From assembly GCA_020632875.1 (NCBI GenBank), contig JACKET010000003.1, forward strand, positions 186,001-250,000: a stretch of 64,000 bases of DNA. Direction: 5' to 3'. The position numbers and the translations under genes were made by a program. The notes beneath the pieces are model-generated. The model searched no databases. It saw nothing but the letters and a program-made list of their open reading frames with translations, and was not told the DNA's origin. Shown one piece after another: positions 25,387 to 34,460 of the stretch. Numbering within the stretch: position 1 is the first letter of the stretch; each line of letters begins with the position of its first letter. Source of the stretch: Alphaproteobacteria bacterium. GTDB taxonomy: Bacteria > Myxococcota_A > UBA796 > GCA-2862545.

Positions 25387-27737
25387 CGCTCTACCCGGAT
25401 GCGGAGCTCGCCGTCTCCGCTGTGATCCCCTAGCAAGGCGTCATCGTCGAGGACGGCGCCCCCGACGGCGAGCTTCACGGGGCCCGTGAGCTGGAGCAGA
25501 TCGGTCAGCGCGCGCTTGATGCGCCGCACCGGGATGGCGGTGCCCACCGGCGTGCGGACGCGCGTCGCCGGATCGCCGGGCACCTCGACCAGGGCCATGC
25601 GCACGGCGTTCTCGACGCGCACGAGCCGCGCCGAGCCGTTCACGACGCCCCCGTGCGCGCCGTCGAGCCGGTAGTAGCAGACCTGGCGGCCGAGAACGTC
25701 GGTCTCGGAGAGGCCGAGGGCGTCGAGGGCCGCCTCGCGCACCACGAGCGCCGGGCCCGACGGCACCGTGGCGGTGCGCCCGGCGAACTCGACGCGCACG
25801 CCCTGCTCGGTCGGCGCGTGTGGCACGGCGCTGACGACGTTCGGCGGAGGGATCGGGGGCTTCGTGGCGACGACGGTGGCCTCGAAGTCGGGCACGACGA
25901 GCGGCTCGGCCCCACCGCGCACCTCGGGGGGCAGCGCCTCGACGGGGATCACCGCAGTCTCGAGCTCTTCGTCGTCGGTCGCGCCATCCGCGTCGTCTTC
26001 GGGGGGGAGCGGCGGGGCGGCGGGCTTCGGCAACGCCGTGACGGTGGCGTCTTCGGCCGCCGGACGCCGGACCTCGGGCTCGGGCTCGGGCGGAGGAGGC
26101 GGCATCGGCTCGGCCGGCGGCTCGTCTTCGTCGGACGGCATGGACGAGGTCGTGTGGCCACCCGACGTGGACCGGAGGCGCTCGAGCAGGGCCGCGGCGC
26201 GCCCGCCCGGACGGCGCCGACGCGTGGTGTCGGAGAGCGTGTCGTTCTCGCGGGAGGTGAGCGTGTCGACCTTCGCCTCGCGCGCTTCGGCCTTGGCGAG
26301 CACGGCGGACGTCTCGAGCGACGGCGGCGGCTCCTGCACCTGCGTCGCCTCGTCGTCTTCGTCGACCTCGAGCGGCTTCGTGCGGGGCGTGCGATCGAGC
26401 GGCTCGCGCTCGGGCCGGCCGCGCCGGCGCGGGCGATCCGGGATCGTCGCGTCTTCGCCCTCGGCCGTGGGGCGCCGGCGCCGCGTGCGGGTGTCGTCGC
26501 CCCCGGCCGACGGCGTGGGGCCGCGATCGCGCAGGCGGCGGAGCAGGCGCTCGCGGGCATCGCCGGATGTGCCGGACGCGCCGGCACCGCCGTCGTCGTC
26601 GCGGCCCCGACGGGCACGCGGCGAGGCGGGCTCGGGCTCGGGTGCGTTGTTGCCGCGGGAGGCCCTGCGCCAGCGGGGCTTCTCGGCGCCCTCGTCTTCG
26701 TCGTCGCTGCCGTCGGGGCGGGGGCGGCGCGGCTCGGGGAGCCGGGTGGCCACGCCCGCTTCGTCGATGTCGGCGGCCAGCTCGGCGAGCTCGGCCATCG
26801 TGAGGGCGCCGGTGTTGCCGCCGACCACGGCGCGACCGCGCTTCTGGCGGGAGCGGACGCGGGTGACGACTTCGCGCAGCGACGGGCCGTCGCCGGCGTC
26901 GATGCCGCCGAGCAGGTCGTGCACGCTGTAGACGAAGTCGAGCCCGTCGCGGTAGCGGATGTCGGGATCGGGCTTGAGCGCCTTTCCGAGCACCTCGCGC
27001 ACGGTCTCGGGGATGCGGTCGCGCCACTGGTAGAGCCGCCGCACGGCCTCGCCGCGCTGGGCCTGCTTGCGCACATCGGCCACGAGGCCGTCGTAGACGG
27101 GGCGGCCGACCATGAGCTCGAGCGCCACGAGGGTCAGCGAGAACAGGTCGGAGCTGATGTCGGCGGAGGGCTCTTCGGCGAGCGTCTCGGGCGCGCAGTA
27201 CCGCAGGCTGTCTTCGCTCGGCAGCCGGTTCTCGTCTTCGAGGAAGACCTCGACCTCGGGCCGGGGGAGGCCGTAGCCGAGCAGCAGGACCTGGCCATCG
27301 GCCTTGAGCAGGAGCTTCCAGGGATCGAGGCTGCCATGGCCATCGAGCCCGCTGTGGACGGCCTTGTCGGCGGCCTCGACCAGGATCTCACCGGTCATGA
27401 AGCAGAGCTCGAGCGCCGCCTTGACGCCGCCGACCTCGCCCATGCTGGCGAGCTCGCGCACGACCTCGGCCACCGACCACACCGTGCCGGTCGGGTAGAC
27501 GAAGGCCCCCTCTTCGGGCGTGTGGGCGACCATGCGCGCCAGGCCGGTGACCTCGGGCGCCTCCATGAAGCCGATGCGCTGCTCGAGATCGCCGTTCAGA
27601 CACGGATGATCGCGATACGCCGGGTCGAACACGACCGCCATGTGCTTGAGGTCGCGATCGTCGGTGAGCTCGACCAGACTCCCGCCTGGACCTGCCAGCA
27701 GGCGCCCCGTGCTCTTCATCCCCGCAATCGACTCCAT
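25383..27737 (-). CDS. Pseudokinase with low-complexity linker and ubiquitin-like C-terminus
   Basis: This protein of about 784 residues starts with a kinase-like fold whose catalytic motifs are lost. The HRD loop reads HGSLDP (134-139), the DFG motif reads GYG (154-156), and the APE-like YCAPETL (180-186) remains. A long Arg/Pro/Glu/Asp-rich linker runs from about residue 300 to 640. The last 55 residues (VKLAVGGAVLDDDALLGD, ending ELRIRV) match the beta-grasp pattern of ubiquitin (RLIFAGKQLEDGRTLSD). The start is uncertain: ATG 27737 was chosen over TTG 27755 and ATG 27719. It is the first gene of the run ending at glpD. Confidence 0.82.
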   Translation of the reverse strand: MESIAGMKSTGRLLAGPGGSLVELTDDRDLKHMAVVFDPAYRDHPCLNGDLEQRIGFMEAPEVTGLARMVAHTPEEGAFVYPTGTVWSVAEVVRELASMGEVGGVKAALELCFMTGEILVEAADKAVHSGLDGHGSLDPWKLLLKADGQVLLLGYGLPRPEVEVFLEDENRLPSEDSLRYCAPETLAEEPSADISSDLFSLTLVALELMVGRPVYDGLVADVRKQAQRGEAVRRLYQWRDRIPETVREVLGKALKPDPDIRYRDGLDFVYSVHDLLGGIDAGDGPSLREVVTRVRSRQKRGRAVVGGNTGALTMAELAELAADIDEAGVATRLPEPRRPRPDGSDDEDEGAEKPRWRRASRGNNAPEPEPASPRARRGRDDDGGAGASGTSGDARERLLRRLRDRGPTPSAGGDDTRTRRRRPTAEGEDATIPDRPRRRGRPEREPLDRTPRTKPLEVDEDDEATQVQEPPPSLETSAVLAKAEAREAKVDTLTSRENDTLSDTTRRRRPGGRAAALLERLRSTSGGHTTSSMPSDEDEPPAEPMPPPPPEPEPEVRRPAAEDATVTALPKPAAPPLPPEDDADGATDDEELETAVIPVEALPPEVRGGAEPLVVPDFEATVVATKPPIPPPNVVSAVPHAPTEQGVRVEFAGRTATVPSGPALVVREAALDALGLSETDVLGRQVCYYRLDGAHGGVVNGSARLVRVENAVRMALVEVPGDPATRVRTPVGTAIPVRRIKRALTDLLQLTGPVKLAVGGAVLDDDALLGDHSGDGELRIRVER

Positions 27738-27862
27738 ACGGTCCCGTGGCTGCAAGAGTTCTGGAACCAGACCCTGGGCGATCCCAAGCCCCGGCAGGCG
27801 CGCAAGGAGGAGCGGCGAAGCGCAGCGTCATCTTACAATGGGGAGGGAGGGATGGAAACCGG

Positions 27863-29845
27863 ATGGCGAAGCCGAGCGACCCCGACAACCGGTACATCCA
27901 GAAGAAGGCCGACCCTGCGAAAGACACCGCGCAGGAGCAGGAGGAGGAGGGCGCCCAGAAAGAGACGCAGGAGCCCGAGCACGCCCGCGCGCAGAACACG
28001 CTCGGCAACGAGGCCCTGCAGAACCAGATGATCACCTCCGGCAACACCGGAGGCGGCGGGGGCGGCGGAGGCGGCGGCGGCCTCGCGATGCGGAAGGCCT
28101 CGACCGAGAAGGAGGACCGCGACTACGGCGGCGACGGAGACGCGGCCGACGACCTCCCCCTCACCCTCGAGGATCTGGTCCGGAGCTGGAATCCCGGCAC
28201 CCACAAGACCCAGGACCGCGCGTCGTGGCTCGAGCCGATGCCGGACGACGAGCTGCCCCCCGAGGATCCCGACTTCCTGGCGGCGGTGAAGAGCGGCGAT
28301 CCGGTGTTCCGCGTGCAGGGCGGATTCACGCTCGACGCGCAGCTGCAGCCCTCCGCCGCGGTCGTCGCGGCCAGCCTGCTCGACTGGACCCGCGCCGTGC
28401 AGCGCTGGTCGCGGAACAGCCTGTTGCATCGCGCGATCTCGCGGGCGTACGTGCCGCCGCAGACCTTCCTGCAGGACGCGGACGGCCGGATCCTGCTGTC
28501 CCGCGCGCGCGCCGCGGCCATCGGGAGCTGGATGCTGCTCGACGCGCCCGTGCTCGACGGCGTCGCTGCGACGCCCGACGTGGCGTTCGTGGGCTTCTCG
28601 CTCGAGCTCGAGGGGCACCGCCGCCACCAGGAGGCCGTGCGCATCGACCCCGGCGTCGAGGGCAAGCAGATGCCGAAGGCCGTCGAGGTCTTCCAGCGGG
28701 CCTTCGCCCACGGCTCCGGCGCGGTCGAGCCCCGCGAGCTGCCCGAGCCCGCGCGCACCCGGATGAGCGACCTGCTCACCGAGATGATCGACCTCGAGGA
28801 TCCGGCCGTGTACCTTCCGGCCCTGATCGCGGCGCCCGACCCCGAAGACGAGGAGGAGGACGACGATCCGCTCGGCATCGACGCCCTCCTGTGGGAGCTC
28901 ACGGGCGCCCAGAAGGACCCCGACGCGCCGCTGTACTACGCCGCCATCCAGGCCGCCGAGAAGCTCGCGGCGGCCACGGCGCGATCGCGCATCCACGTCG
29001 CGTCGACGGGCGTGGCCGTCGCGCAGTGCTCGCGGATGTGGAGCTCGGGTCCGCCGGTGCGCACGCTGCTGCGCGTGTGCGAGCAGCTCGACGCCGAGAC
29101 CGACCGGAACCTCCGCCTGCTCGTCGAGATCGCGCGCGCGGCGCAGCGGCGGTCGGTCCCGCCGAAGGGCCTGAAGGCGGGCCTGAAGCGCGCCTCGCGC
29201 GCCCTGAAGACCGCCCAGCGCGCCTCGATGAGCCAGCTGGCCGACATCGTGGGCGGCGTGCTGCCCGGCCCCGAGCAGGTGCCCGAAGGCCTCGCGCCGA
29301 TCGACGACCCGCTCGACCAGGCCTGGCTCGACGGGAACCCGGTCCACGCGCTGCCCTGGCTGCGCTCGCTGCCCGAGACCCCCGAGAACACGGCGGTCCT
29401 GCACCTCACGCGCGCGTGCATCGGCGATCGCGACCCCGGCATCGCCGCGGCGCTGCTCCACGCCGCGGATCACCTCGAGAGCCCCTACCTGGCCGAGATC
29501 CTGCGGATCTGCGCCGGTCCGCTGCTGCTCGCGGCGGGCGCGCTCGACGCGGCCCTCGCCCTGTCGACGTCGCAGATGGAGCTCGGCGCGTCGCGGCGCA
29601 ACGGCATGGTGCTCGCGAACGGCACGCTCCTCGGCGTCGAAGCGCACCGCCTCCGCGGCGAGCCCGAGCGCGCCGAGGCGCTTCGGCTCGATGGCGGGCG
29701 GCTGGCCTGGCGCATCGGGGCTCCCGGCGCCCTGTCCCTGCTCGCCCGGTACACGACCGAGAACGAAGCGCGCCCCGGCGAAGAGCCCGTGTACGTCGAA
29801 GAAGAGGACGCCGACGAGGCGTCCGAGGGCGTCAGCGCGGGTTGA
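27863..29845 (+). CDS. LGN-motif protein next to the CIS cluster, candidate cargo
   Basis: This 660-residue protein has no recognised catalytic domain. The charged N-terminus (QKKADPAKD, EQEEEG) is followed by NTLGNEALQNQM, similar to the LGNQAV-type motif found near the N-termini of many proteins encoded beside eCIS clusters. A Gly run of 11 residues comes next. The rest is helical and Ala-rich with an acidic patch (EDEEEDDDP). The gene runs opposite to the CIS genes and its 3' end overlaps the convergent kinase by 14 bases. A purine-rich SD-like run ends 11 bases upstream. A TACAAT box at 27834 may be the -10 element. Confidence 0.7.
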   Translation: MAKPSDPDNRYIQKKADPAKDTAQEQEEEGAQKETQEPEHARAQNTLGNEALQNQMITSGNTGGGGGGGGGGGLAMRKASTEKEDRDYGGDGDAADDLPLTLEDLVRSWNPGTHKTQDRASWLEPMPDDELPPEDPDFLAAVKSGDPVFRVQGGFTLDAQLQPSAAVVAASLLDWTRAVQRWSRNSLLHRAISRAYVPPQTFLQDADGRILLSRARAAAIGSWMLLDAPVLDGVAATPDVAFVGFSLELEGHRRHQEAVRIDPGVEGKQMPKAVEVFQRAFAHGSGAVEPRELPEPARTRMSDLLTEMIDLEDPAVYLPALIAAPDPEDEEEDDDPLGIDALLWELTGAQKDPDAPLYYAAIQAAEKLAAATARSRIHVASTGVAVAQCSRMWSSGPPVRTLLRVCEQLDAETDRNLRLLVEIARAAQRRSVPPKGLKAGLKRASRALKTAQRASMSQLADIVGGVLPGPEQVPEGLAPIDDPLDQAWLDGNPVHALPWLRSLPETPENTAVLHLTRACIGDRDPGIAAALLHAADHLESPYLAEILRICAGPLLLAAGALDAALALSTSQMELGASRRNGMVLANGTLLGVEAHRLRGEPERAEALRLDGGRLAWRIGAPGALSLLARYTTENEARPGEEPVYVEEEDADEASEGVSAG

Positions 29846-32357
29846 TCGCGGCCTTCATGGCGCGCGCCGTCGCGAAGCGCGCGGCCGGGTCGGTCCGCAG
29901 CGCACGCAGCACGGCGGCCTCCAGCACGGGCGGGAGCCCCGCGGGCAGAGCCTCCACCTCGTTCGCGTCCCGCCAGGTCAGGCGCTCCACGGCCGTCTTC
30001 CCGGGGAACGGCCATCGCCCCGTCCCCGCGCGGCAGAGCAGCACCGCGAGCTGGTAGAGGTCCGACCGCTCGTCCAGCACACGCCCGCGCGACTGCTCCG
30101 GGCTCATGTACGAGGGGGTGCCCGCGACCCGGGTGCGCCCGCCGTCCATCTCGAGGGCCACCCCGAAGTCGATGACGACGGGGCCGCTCTCGGTGCAGAT
30201 CACGTTGTCCGGCTTCAGATCGCGGTGCACCACTCCGGCGTCATGGATCGCTGCGAGCCCGTCCAGCAGGCCGTTCGCGAGATCCGTCACGGCCGCGTGG
30301 TCGAGCACGCCCTCCTCCTTCAACCGCTTCGTGAGCGTGGGCCCGTGCAGCGGCACCATCGTGAGGAACAGCACCCGGCGCGCCGTGTCGACGCCCCAGT
30401 CGAGGACCCGCTCCACCCGGGGGTGATCGACCGCCCAGGCGAGCCGGGCCTCACGGTAGAAGGCGGCCGCGTACTTGAAGTCGCGCGCGTACTCCTCGTG
30501 GAGGACCTTGAGGACGACGGGCTGGCCGCCGTCGCGGTGGCGCGCCCGGTAGACCGAGCCCATGCCGCCCTGCCCGAGGTGCTCGAGCAGCTCGAACGGG
30601 CCGACGCGGCGCTCGTCGATCTCGACGTCCTCGTCGACGTGCTTCACGTGGCCGCGCGCGGCGAGCTCTGTGAAGCGCAGCAGCGCGGGACGGGCGCCCC
30701 ACCCCTCCACGACCTCCATGCGGCCGCGGAACTGCTCGAGGGTGCGCGGAAAGCCCGGCGCGAGCGCGAGCTCCGGATCGACGGCGGTGCGCCCCCAGCC
30801 GATGCCGCGGAGCACGGTCAACGCGCGGTCCACGGCGGTCCCCACGACGACCTCGCCCGCGGGGCCCTCGAGCGCCAGCAGCCCTCCCCCCGCGATCGCG
30901 ACGGCCCGGTCGGGCCCCGAGAGCCGCTCGGCGAGCCGGAGCGCCTGGGCGAGCTGCTCGACGACGCCGATCACCCGGCCGTTCGCGACCTGGCAGTTGG
31001 TGGCCTTCAGGCGCTCCATGTCGGCGAGCACCGCAGAGAGGCGCTTCGCGACGCCGCGATCCCACGGGTCGGACACCGCGACGACCACCGCGAAGCCGTC
31101 CCGCGCGGCCCCCACGACGTCGAGGTTCTCGTACGCCCAGCGCGATGCGACCGGGCTCGCGAGGAACGCCGAGACGCTCAACACGTGGGTGGGCCGCCAG
31201 CGCTCGGCGACCGAGACGGTGCACTCGCGGTGCACGCGGCTGCGCACCTGGAACACGACCTCCCCTGCCCCGACCTCGACCCGCCGCGGGAACGCGCCGC
31301 GCTCGGTGATGTCGACGACCACGCGGGACGGCCCCTCCGGCACGGCCTCGATGTGCAACGCACCGCGGACGGGCGCGGCTTCGAGCCGGAAGCAGCCGGG
31401 CTCGAGCGACAGGGCCACCTCGGTGCTCTCGCCCGGGCCCACGGCCTTCTGGGCCAGCACGTGCGGCGTGCGCGAGGGCGACTGCACGCAGTCGACCGGA
31501 ACGTCGAGCTCGCGCACCCGGTCGCTCGGGCGGAACGCGACCTCGATGTTGTCGACGAGGGCCCCGTCGTAGCCGATGTTGCAGCTCGCGCAGTGCACGG
31601 GGCGCAGCGTGAAGTCGAGCGACGCGAGCTCTTCCTTGGCGCCGAGGCAGATCGGGCACAGCACGAGGAACCGAAGCTCGAGCGCCCCCGCCGTGACGGC
31701 CTGCAGGCAGCCCGCGAGCGAAGCCTCGGTGTCGATGCCGAGCTGCTGGGCCAGGCGGAGCGGCTGGATGCGCGACTGCACGGGGAGCGGCGCGTTCGCC
31801 ACCAGGGCCTGCAGCGCGCCGCGCACGGGCTCGTCGACCCCCTCGAGACCCGCCTCGAGGCTCGCCACCTGCCAGTCTTCGAGCGCTGGCGCGGGATCGA
31901 AGTCCGGCGCGTCGCCCTCGACGGAGCGCACGACCTGGTCGAGCGCCCGGCGAATCGCGCCCGCGGTCGTCATGCGCGCATCGGCCGCCACCACCGGCCG
32001 CGCGATGCGGTACCGCGGCATCAGCGAGACGGTGTACTCCAGCGTCGTGGCGCTCGCGGTCTCGGCGATCCGGAACCGCGCCGTCGCCGTGGCCAGCGGC
32101 CCGCTCTCGAAGATCCGCACCGACTCGAAGCTCTCGGGCGCGACGAACACGAAGGGCCGCTCCTCCCACTGGAGCAGCTGGCCGAAGCGCCGCACGCGCC
32201 CCCACCGGCGAACGGAGCCGTCCGGCCGGGGCTCTTCGCCGAACTCGAAGCCGAACCCGGCGACGCGGTTGAAGGCGTCGGTGTTCGACATCGCGCGCCA
32301 CACGACGTCGGCAGGCGCCCGGAACTCCCGCGTGAAGCGCAGCTCGACGGGCTCCAT
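29832..32357 (-). CDS. SRPBCC / DUF5939 / cyclase-like / Ser-Thr kinase fusion
   Basis: This 841-residue protein has four modules. Residues 1-150 form a polyketide-cyclase-like SRPBCC domain. Residues 225-345 carry a DUF5939-type region with a zinc-ribbon (C234, C237, C256, C259). Residues 395-530 have the layout of a class III nucleotide cyclase, but the GD metal site reads NG (459-460), so it is probably inactive. From residue 586 follows an intact kinase (GQGGMGSVY, VVLKVL, HRDLKPDN, DFGVA, SYMSPEQ). Elsewhere DUF5939 occurs in adenylate cyclases. The ATG overlaps the stop of the RING/ubiquitin-like gene. Confidence 0.85.
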   Translation of the reverse strand: MEPVELRFTREFRAPADVVWRAMSNTDAFNRVAGFGFEFGEEPRPDGSVRRWGRVRRFGQLLQWEERPFVFVAPESFESVRIFESGPLATATARFRIAETASATTLEYTVSLMPRYRIARPVVAADARMTTAGAIRRALDQVVRSVEGDAPDFDPAPALEDWQVASLEAGLEGVDEPVRGALQALVANAPLPVQSRIQPLRLAQQLGIDTEASLAGCLQAVTAGALELRFLVLCPICLGAKEELASLDFTLRPVHCASCNIGYDGALVDNIEVAFRPSDRVRELDVPVDCVQSPSRTPHVLAQKAVGPGESTEVALSLEPGCFRLEAAPVRGALHIEAVPEGPSRVVVDITERGAFPRRVEVGAGEVVFQVRSRVHRECTVSVAERWRPTHVLSVSAFLASPVASRWAYENLDVVGAARDGFAVVVAVSDPWDRGVAKRLSAVLADMERLKATNCQVANGRVIGVVEQLAQALRLAERLSGPDRAVAIAGGGLLALEGPAGEVVVGTAVDRALTVLRGIGWGRTAVDPELALAPGFPRTLEQFRGRMEVVEGWGARPALLRFTELAARGHVKHVDEDVEIDERRVGPFELLEHLGQGGMGSVYRARHRDGGQPVVLKVLHEEYARDFKYAAAFYREARLAWAVDHPRVERVLDWGVDTARRVLFLTMVPLHGPTLTKRLKEEGVLDHAAVTDLANGLLDGLAAIHDAGVVHRDLKPDNVICTESGPVVIDFGVALEMDGGRTRVAGTPSYMSPEQSRGRVLDERSDLYQLAVLLCRAGTGRWPFPGKTAVERLTWRDANEVEALPAGLPPVLEAAVLRALRTDPAARFATARAMKAAINPR

Positions 32358-33265
32358 CAGGCTGGCTGGTACCCGCAGACCGCGCACTTCGACGCGTCAC
32401 CCAGCGCGCGCTTGTGCTGGTAGCAGCCGACGTGGAACACGCGCCCGCAGCCGAACACGCAGTCGGCCTTCACGTCCTGGGTGACGGTGCCGCCGCAGAT
32501 CCCGCAGGGGAACGTGACGTTCGCCACGGCATCCTCGACCTCGCGACGCGTGACCTTCGGGAGGGGCTCGACGGCGCCGTACCAGGCGAGCCACCCGAGC
32601 ATGATGCCGATCGTGCCGGCGATGAACGCGGGGCCCATCGCGATGGCGAGCTGCTGCCAGCCCGTCGACATGAGCACGACGGTGGGGACGGGCGTGAGCA
32701 ACCACAGCGGCACGAACATCGCGAAGCCGGTGATCGGGATGCGCACCGAGCTGCCGAGACCGCCCCACAGGTGCCGCGCGAGCGACGTGCAGATGAGCGA
32801 GAGCCCGAGGCCCGGGAACAGGCCGGTGATCCAGCCCTGGTCGACGGTGAGCGCCAGCGCCCACGCGCCCGTCCAGCCGAGCATCACCGCGAGGCCGGCC
32901 GCGACGTTGAGGTTGCCGGCCCCCGCGTAGCCCTTGTTCGGCGGGTACTCGGGCGGACGCTCGAGGACGCCGGGCTCGGGGGGCTCGGGCAGGATGTGCA
33001 GCAGCTCGTACGGCACCACGCCGAGATCCTGGAGGCGCTCGGTGGGCTGCATGAGGCGGCCGCGCGCCCGGAGGTAGAAGATGCGCCGCTTGCCGTCGGG
33101 CCAGAAGGCCTCGAGATCGGCGTCGCGGGCGATGCGCTGCGTGAGATCGCTGGCGGGCAGGTAGGCCGGCAGGATCAGGTCGAGCGCCTTCGGCGTCATG
33201 TCGATGACCTGCACGTTCACCGGCACGGTCTGGGCGTCGCGCGGGGCCTGGGCGATGTGCTGCAT
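32357..33265 (-). CDS. Ubiquitin-like / four-TM / RING- or PHD-like zinc finger protein
   Basis: This 302-residue protein starts with a YukD/EsaB-like ubiquitin fold (residues 13-95, with RARGRLMQPTERLQDLGV and the final LLHILPE strand). Four membrane helices follow at about 118-230. The tail has eight ordered ligands C254, C257, C269, C273, H278, C281, C294, C297, a C4HC3 pattern like RING-variant or PHD fingers (CGRVFHVGC core). Both soluble ends probably face the cytoplasm. YukD-like proteins occur with type VII secretion, and RING fingers act in ubiquitin transfer, but no E1 or E2 was seen here. It is coupled to the SRPBCC-kinase gene by an ATGA overlap. Confidence 0.8.
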   Translation of the reverse strand: MQHIAQAPRDAQTVPVNVQVIDMTPKALDLILPAYLPASDLTQRIARDADLEAFWPDGKRRIFYLRARGRLMQPTERLQDLGVVPYELLHILPEPPEPGVLERPPEYPPNKGYAGAGNLNVAAGLAVMLGWTGAWALALTVDQGWITGLFPGLGLSLICTSLARHLWGGLGSSVRIPITGFAMFVPLWLLTPVPTVVLMSTGWQQLAIAMGPAFIAGTIGIMLGWLAWYGAVEPLPKVTRREVEDAVANVTFPCGICGGTVTQDVKADCVFGCGRVFHVGCYQHKRALGDASKCAVCGYQPA

Positions 33266-33286
33266 CCCCGAAAGCCTAACAGAGCA

Positions 33287-34450
33287 TCAGCGCCGCAGCG
33301 CACCCGCCGTGGTCATCGCGAGCAGGGCGAGGGTCAGGACGGGCCCCAGCTGCAGGCCGGTCGCGTGCTGCAGCGGCACGATGACGACGGGGATGAGCGC
33401 GGCGAGACCCCACAGCTCGCGCTCGCCGGGCAGCCAGCCGTGCTCCTGGCGATCGACGAACACGAAGGCGGCCCCACCCGACAGCAGGACGAGGTCGTAG
33501 TCGTAGAAGTACGGCGAGCACAGCGTGGTGCCGACGATCACGACCGCCATCGCGGCGGCCGGCCGGCCCCGCCGCACCGCGAGGAACACGGCGCACGCCG
33601 CGCCGATGGAGCACACGGTCTGCACGGGCCAGGCGAGCGCGTCGAGCCCCGCGGTCTTCATCGCGACGTACGGCGTGACGAGCTTGGCGTACGGCAGCTG
33701 ACCGCCGTCGATCGCGGCCTGCACGGTGTCGAGGTTCGCGACGAACCGGCGCCAGTACTCCACGCCGAACACCGCCGTGCTCGCTGCGATCCAGGCGACC
33801 AGCGAGACGGCCGTCGCGAAGAACGCGCGGGGGTTGAGGCGCGCGAAGAACGCGACGGGCAACAGCACGCCGAAGTGCGGCTTCACCGCGAGGCACCCGA
33901 GCAACAGGCCGCCCCACACGGGCCGATCGCGGATCACGAGCCACAGGCCGCCCGCCATCACAGCGGTGAGCAGGAACCCGTTCTGGCCGTGCGCGAGGTT
34001 CAGCAGCGCGGCCGAGCCCGCGAGCGCGACGAGGGGGGCCTCGGGGCGCCGCACGATCGCGGTGATCACCGCGAGGTACAGCGGGATCGTGACCGCCCAC
34101 CAGAGCCAGGTCGCGGTGACGAGATCGACCGTCGCGAACGGCAGCACGAGCAGGTGGAAGGTGGGCGGGTAGTTCCAGAGGAACCGGGCTTCGTTGCCCG
34201 GCAGGGCCTCGGCCTGCACGGCGTAGAACGTCGGCGGGTCGAAGGCCTCGATGGCGTGCCCGTCGAGCGCCATGCGGCTCGCCGACCAGAAGGTCACGAA
34301 GTCGCCGCCGAACGGCATGTGGTTCGCGTCGAGCCAGCCGCCCCGCCACAGCTCGTACGTCCGGCTGCCCCACGCCAGCGCGTACAGCGCGACGAGCAGC
34401 GCGGAGAGCCCGACCACGACGGGCCGGCGCAGCCAGTGCTCCGAGGACAT
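33287..34450 (-). CDS. GT87-family (DUF2029) membrane glycosyltransferase
   Basis: This 387-residue polytopic protein has about ten membrane helices and the GT87 signposts: an early acidic loop GGDFVTFWSA, the WNYPPTFHLLVLP motif and KPHFGVLLPVAF. These GT-C fold enzymes use polyprenyl-phosphate sugars (mannose in actinobacterial members) to extend envelope glycans. The acceptor is unknown. It lies between the ubiquitin-like gene (21-base gap) and a hypothetical gene (10-base gap), so it could be cotranscribed with the CIS-side genes. Confidence 0.87.
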   Translation of the reverse strand: MSSEHWLRRPVVVGLSALLVALYALAWGSRTYELWRGGWLDANHMPFGGDFVTFWSASRMALDGHAIEAFDPPTFYAVQAEALPGNEARFLWNYPPTFHLLVLPFATVDLVTATWLWWAVTIPLYLAVITAIVRRPEAPLVALAGSAALLNLAHGQNGFLLTAVMAGGLWLVIRDRPVWGGLLLGCLAVKPHFGVLLPVAFFARLNPRAFFATAVSLVAWIAASTAVFGVEYWRRFVANLDTVQAAIDGGQLPYAKLVTPYVAMKTAGLDALAWPVQTVCSIGAACAVFLAVRRGRPAAAMAVVIVGTTLCSPYFYDYDLVLLSGGAAFVFVDRQEHGWLPGERELWGLAALIPVVIVPLQHATGLQLGPVLTLALLAMTTAGALRR

Positions 34451-34460
34451 CGGCGCGATG

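Noticed and set aside
27834..27839. TACAAT as a sigma70 -10 box for the LGN-motif gene
   Set aside because: It fits in position but no -35 element is visible 17 bases upstream, so it is mentioned only in the gene entry.
28050..28085. Run of GGC/GGG codons encoding 11 Gly, considered as a phase-variable repeat
   Set aside because: The codons are mixed and encode a plausible linker; no homopolymer long enough to suggest slippage.
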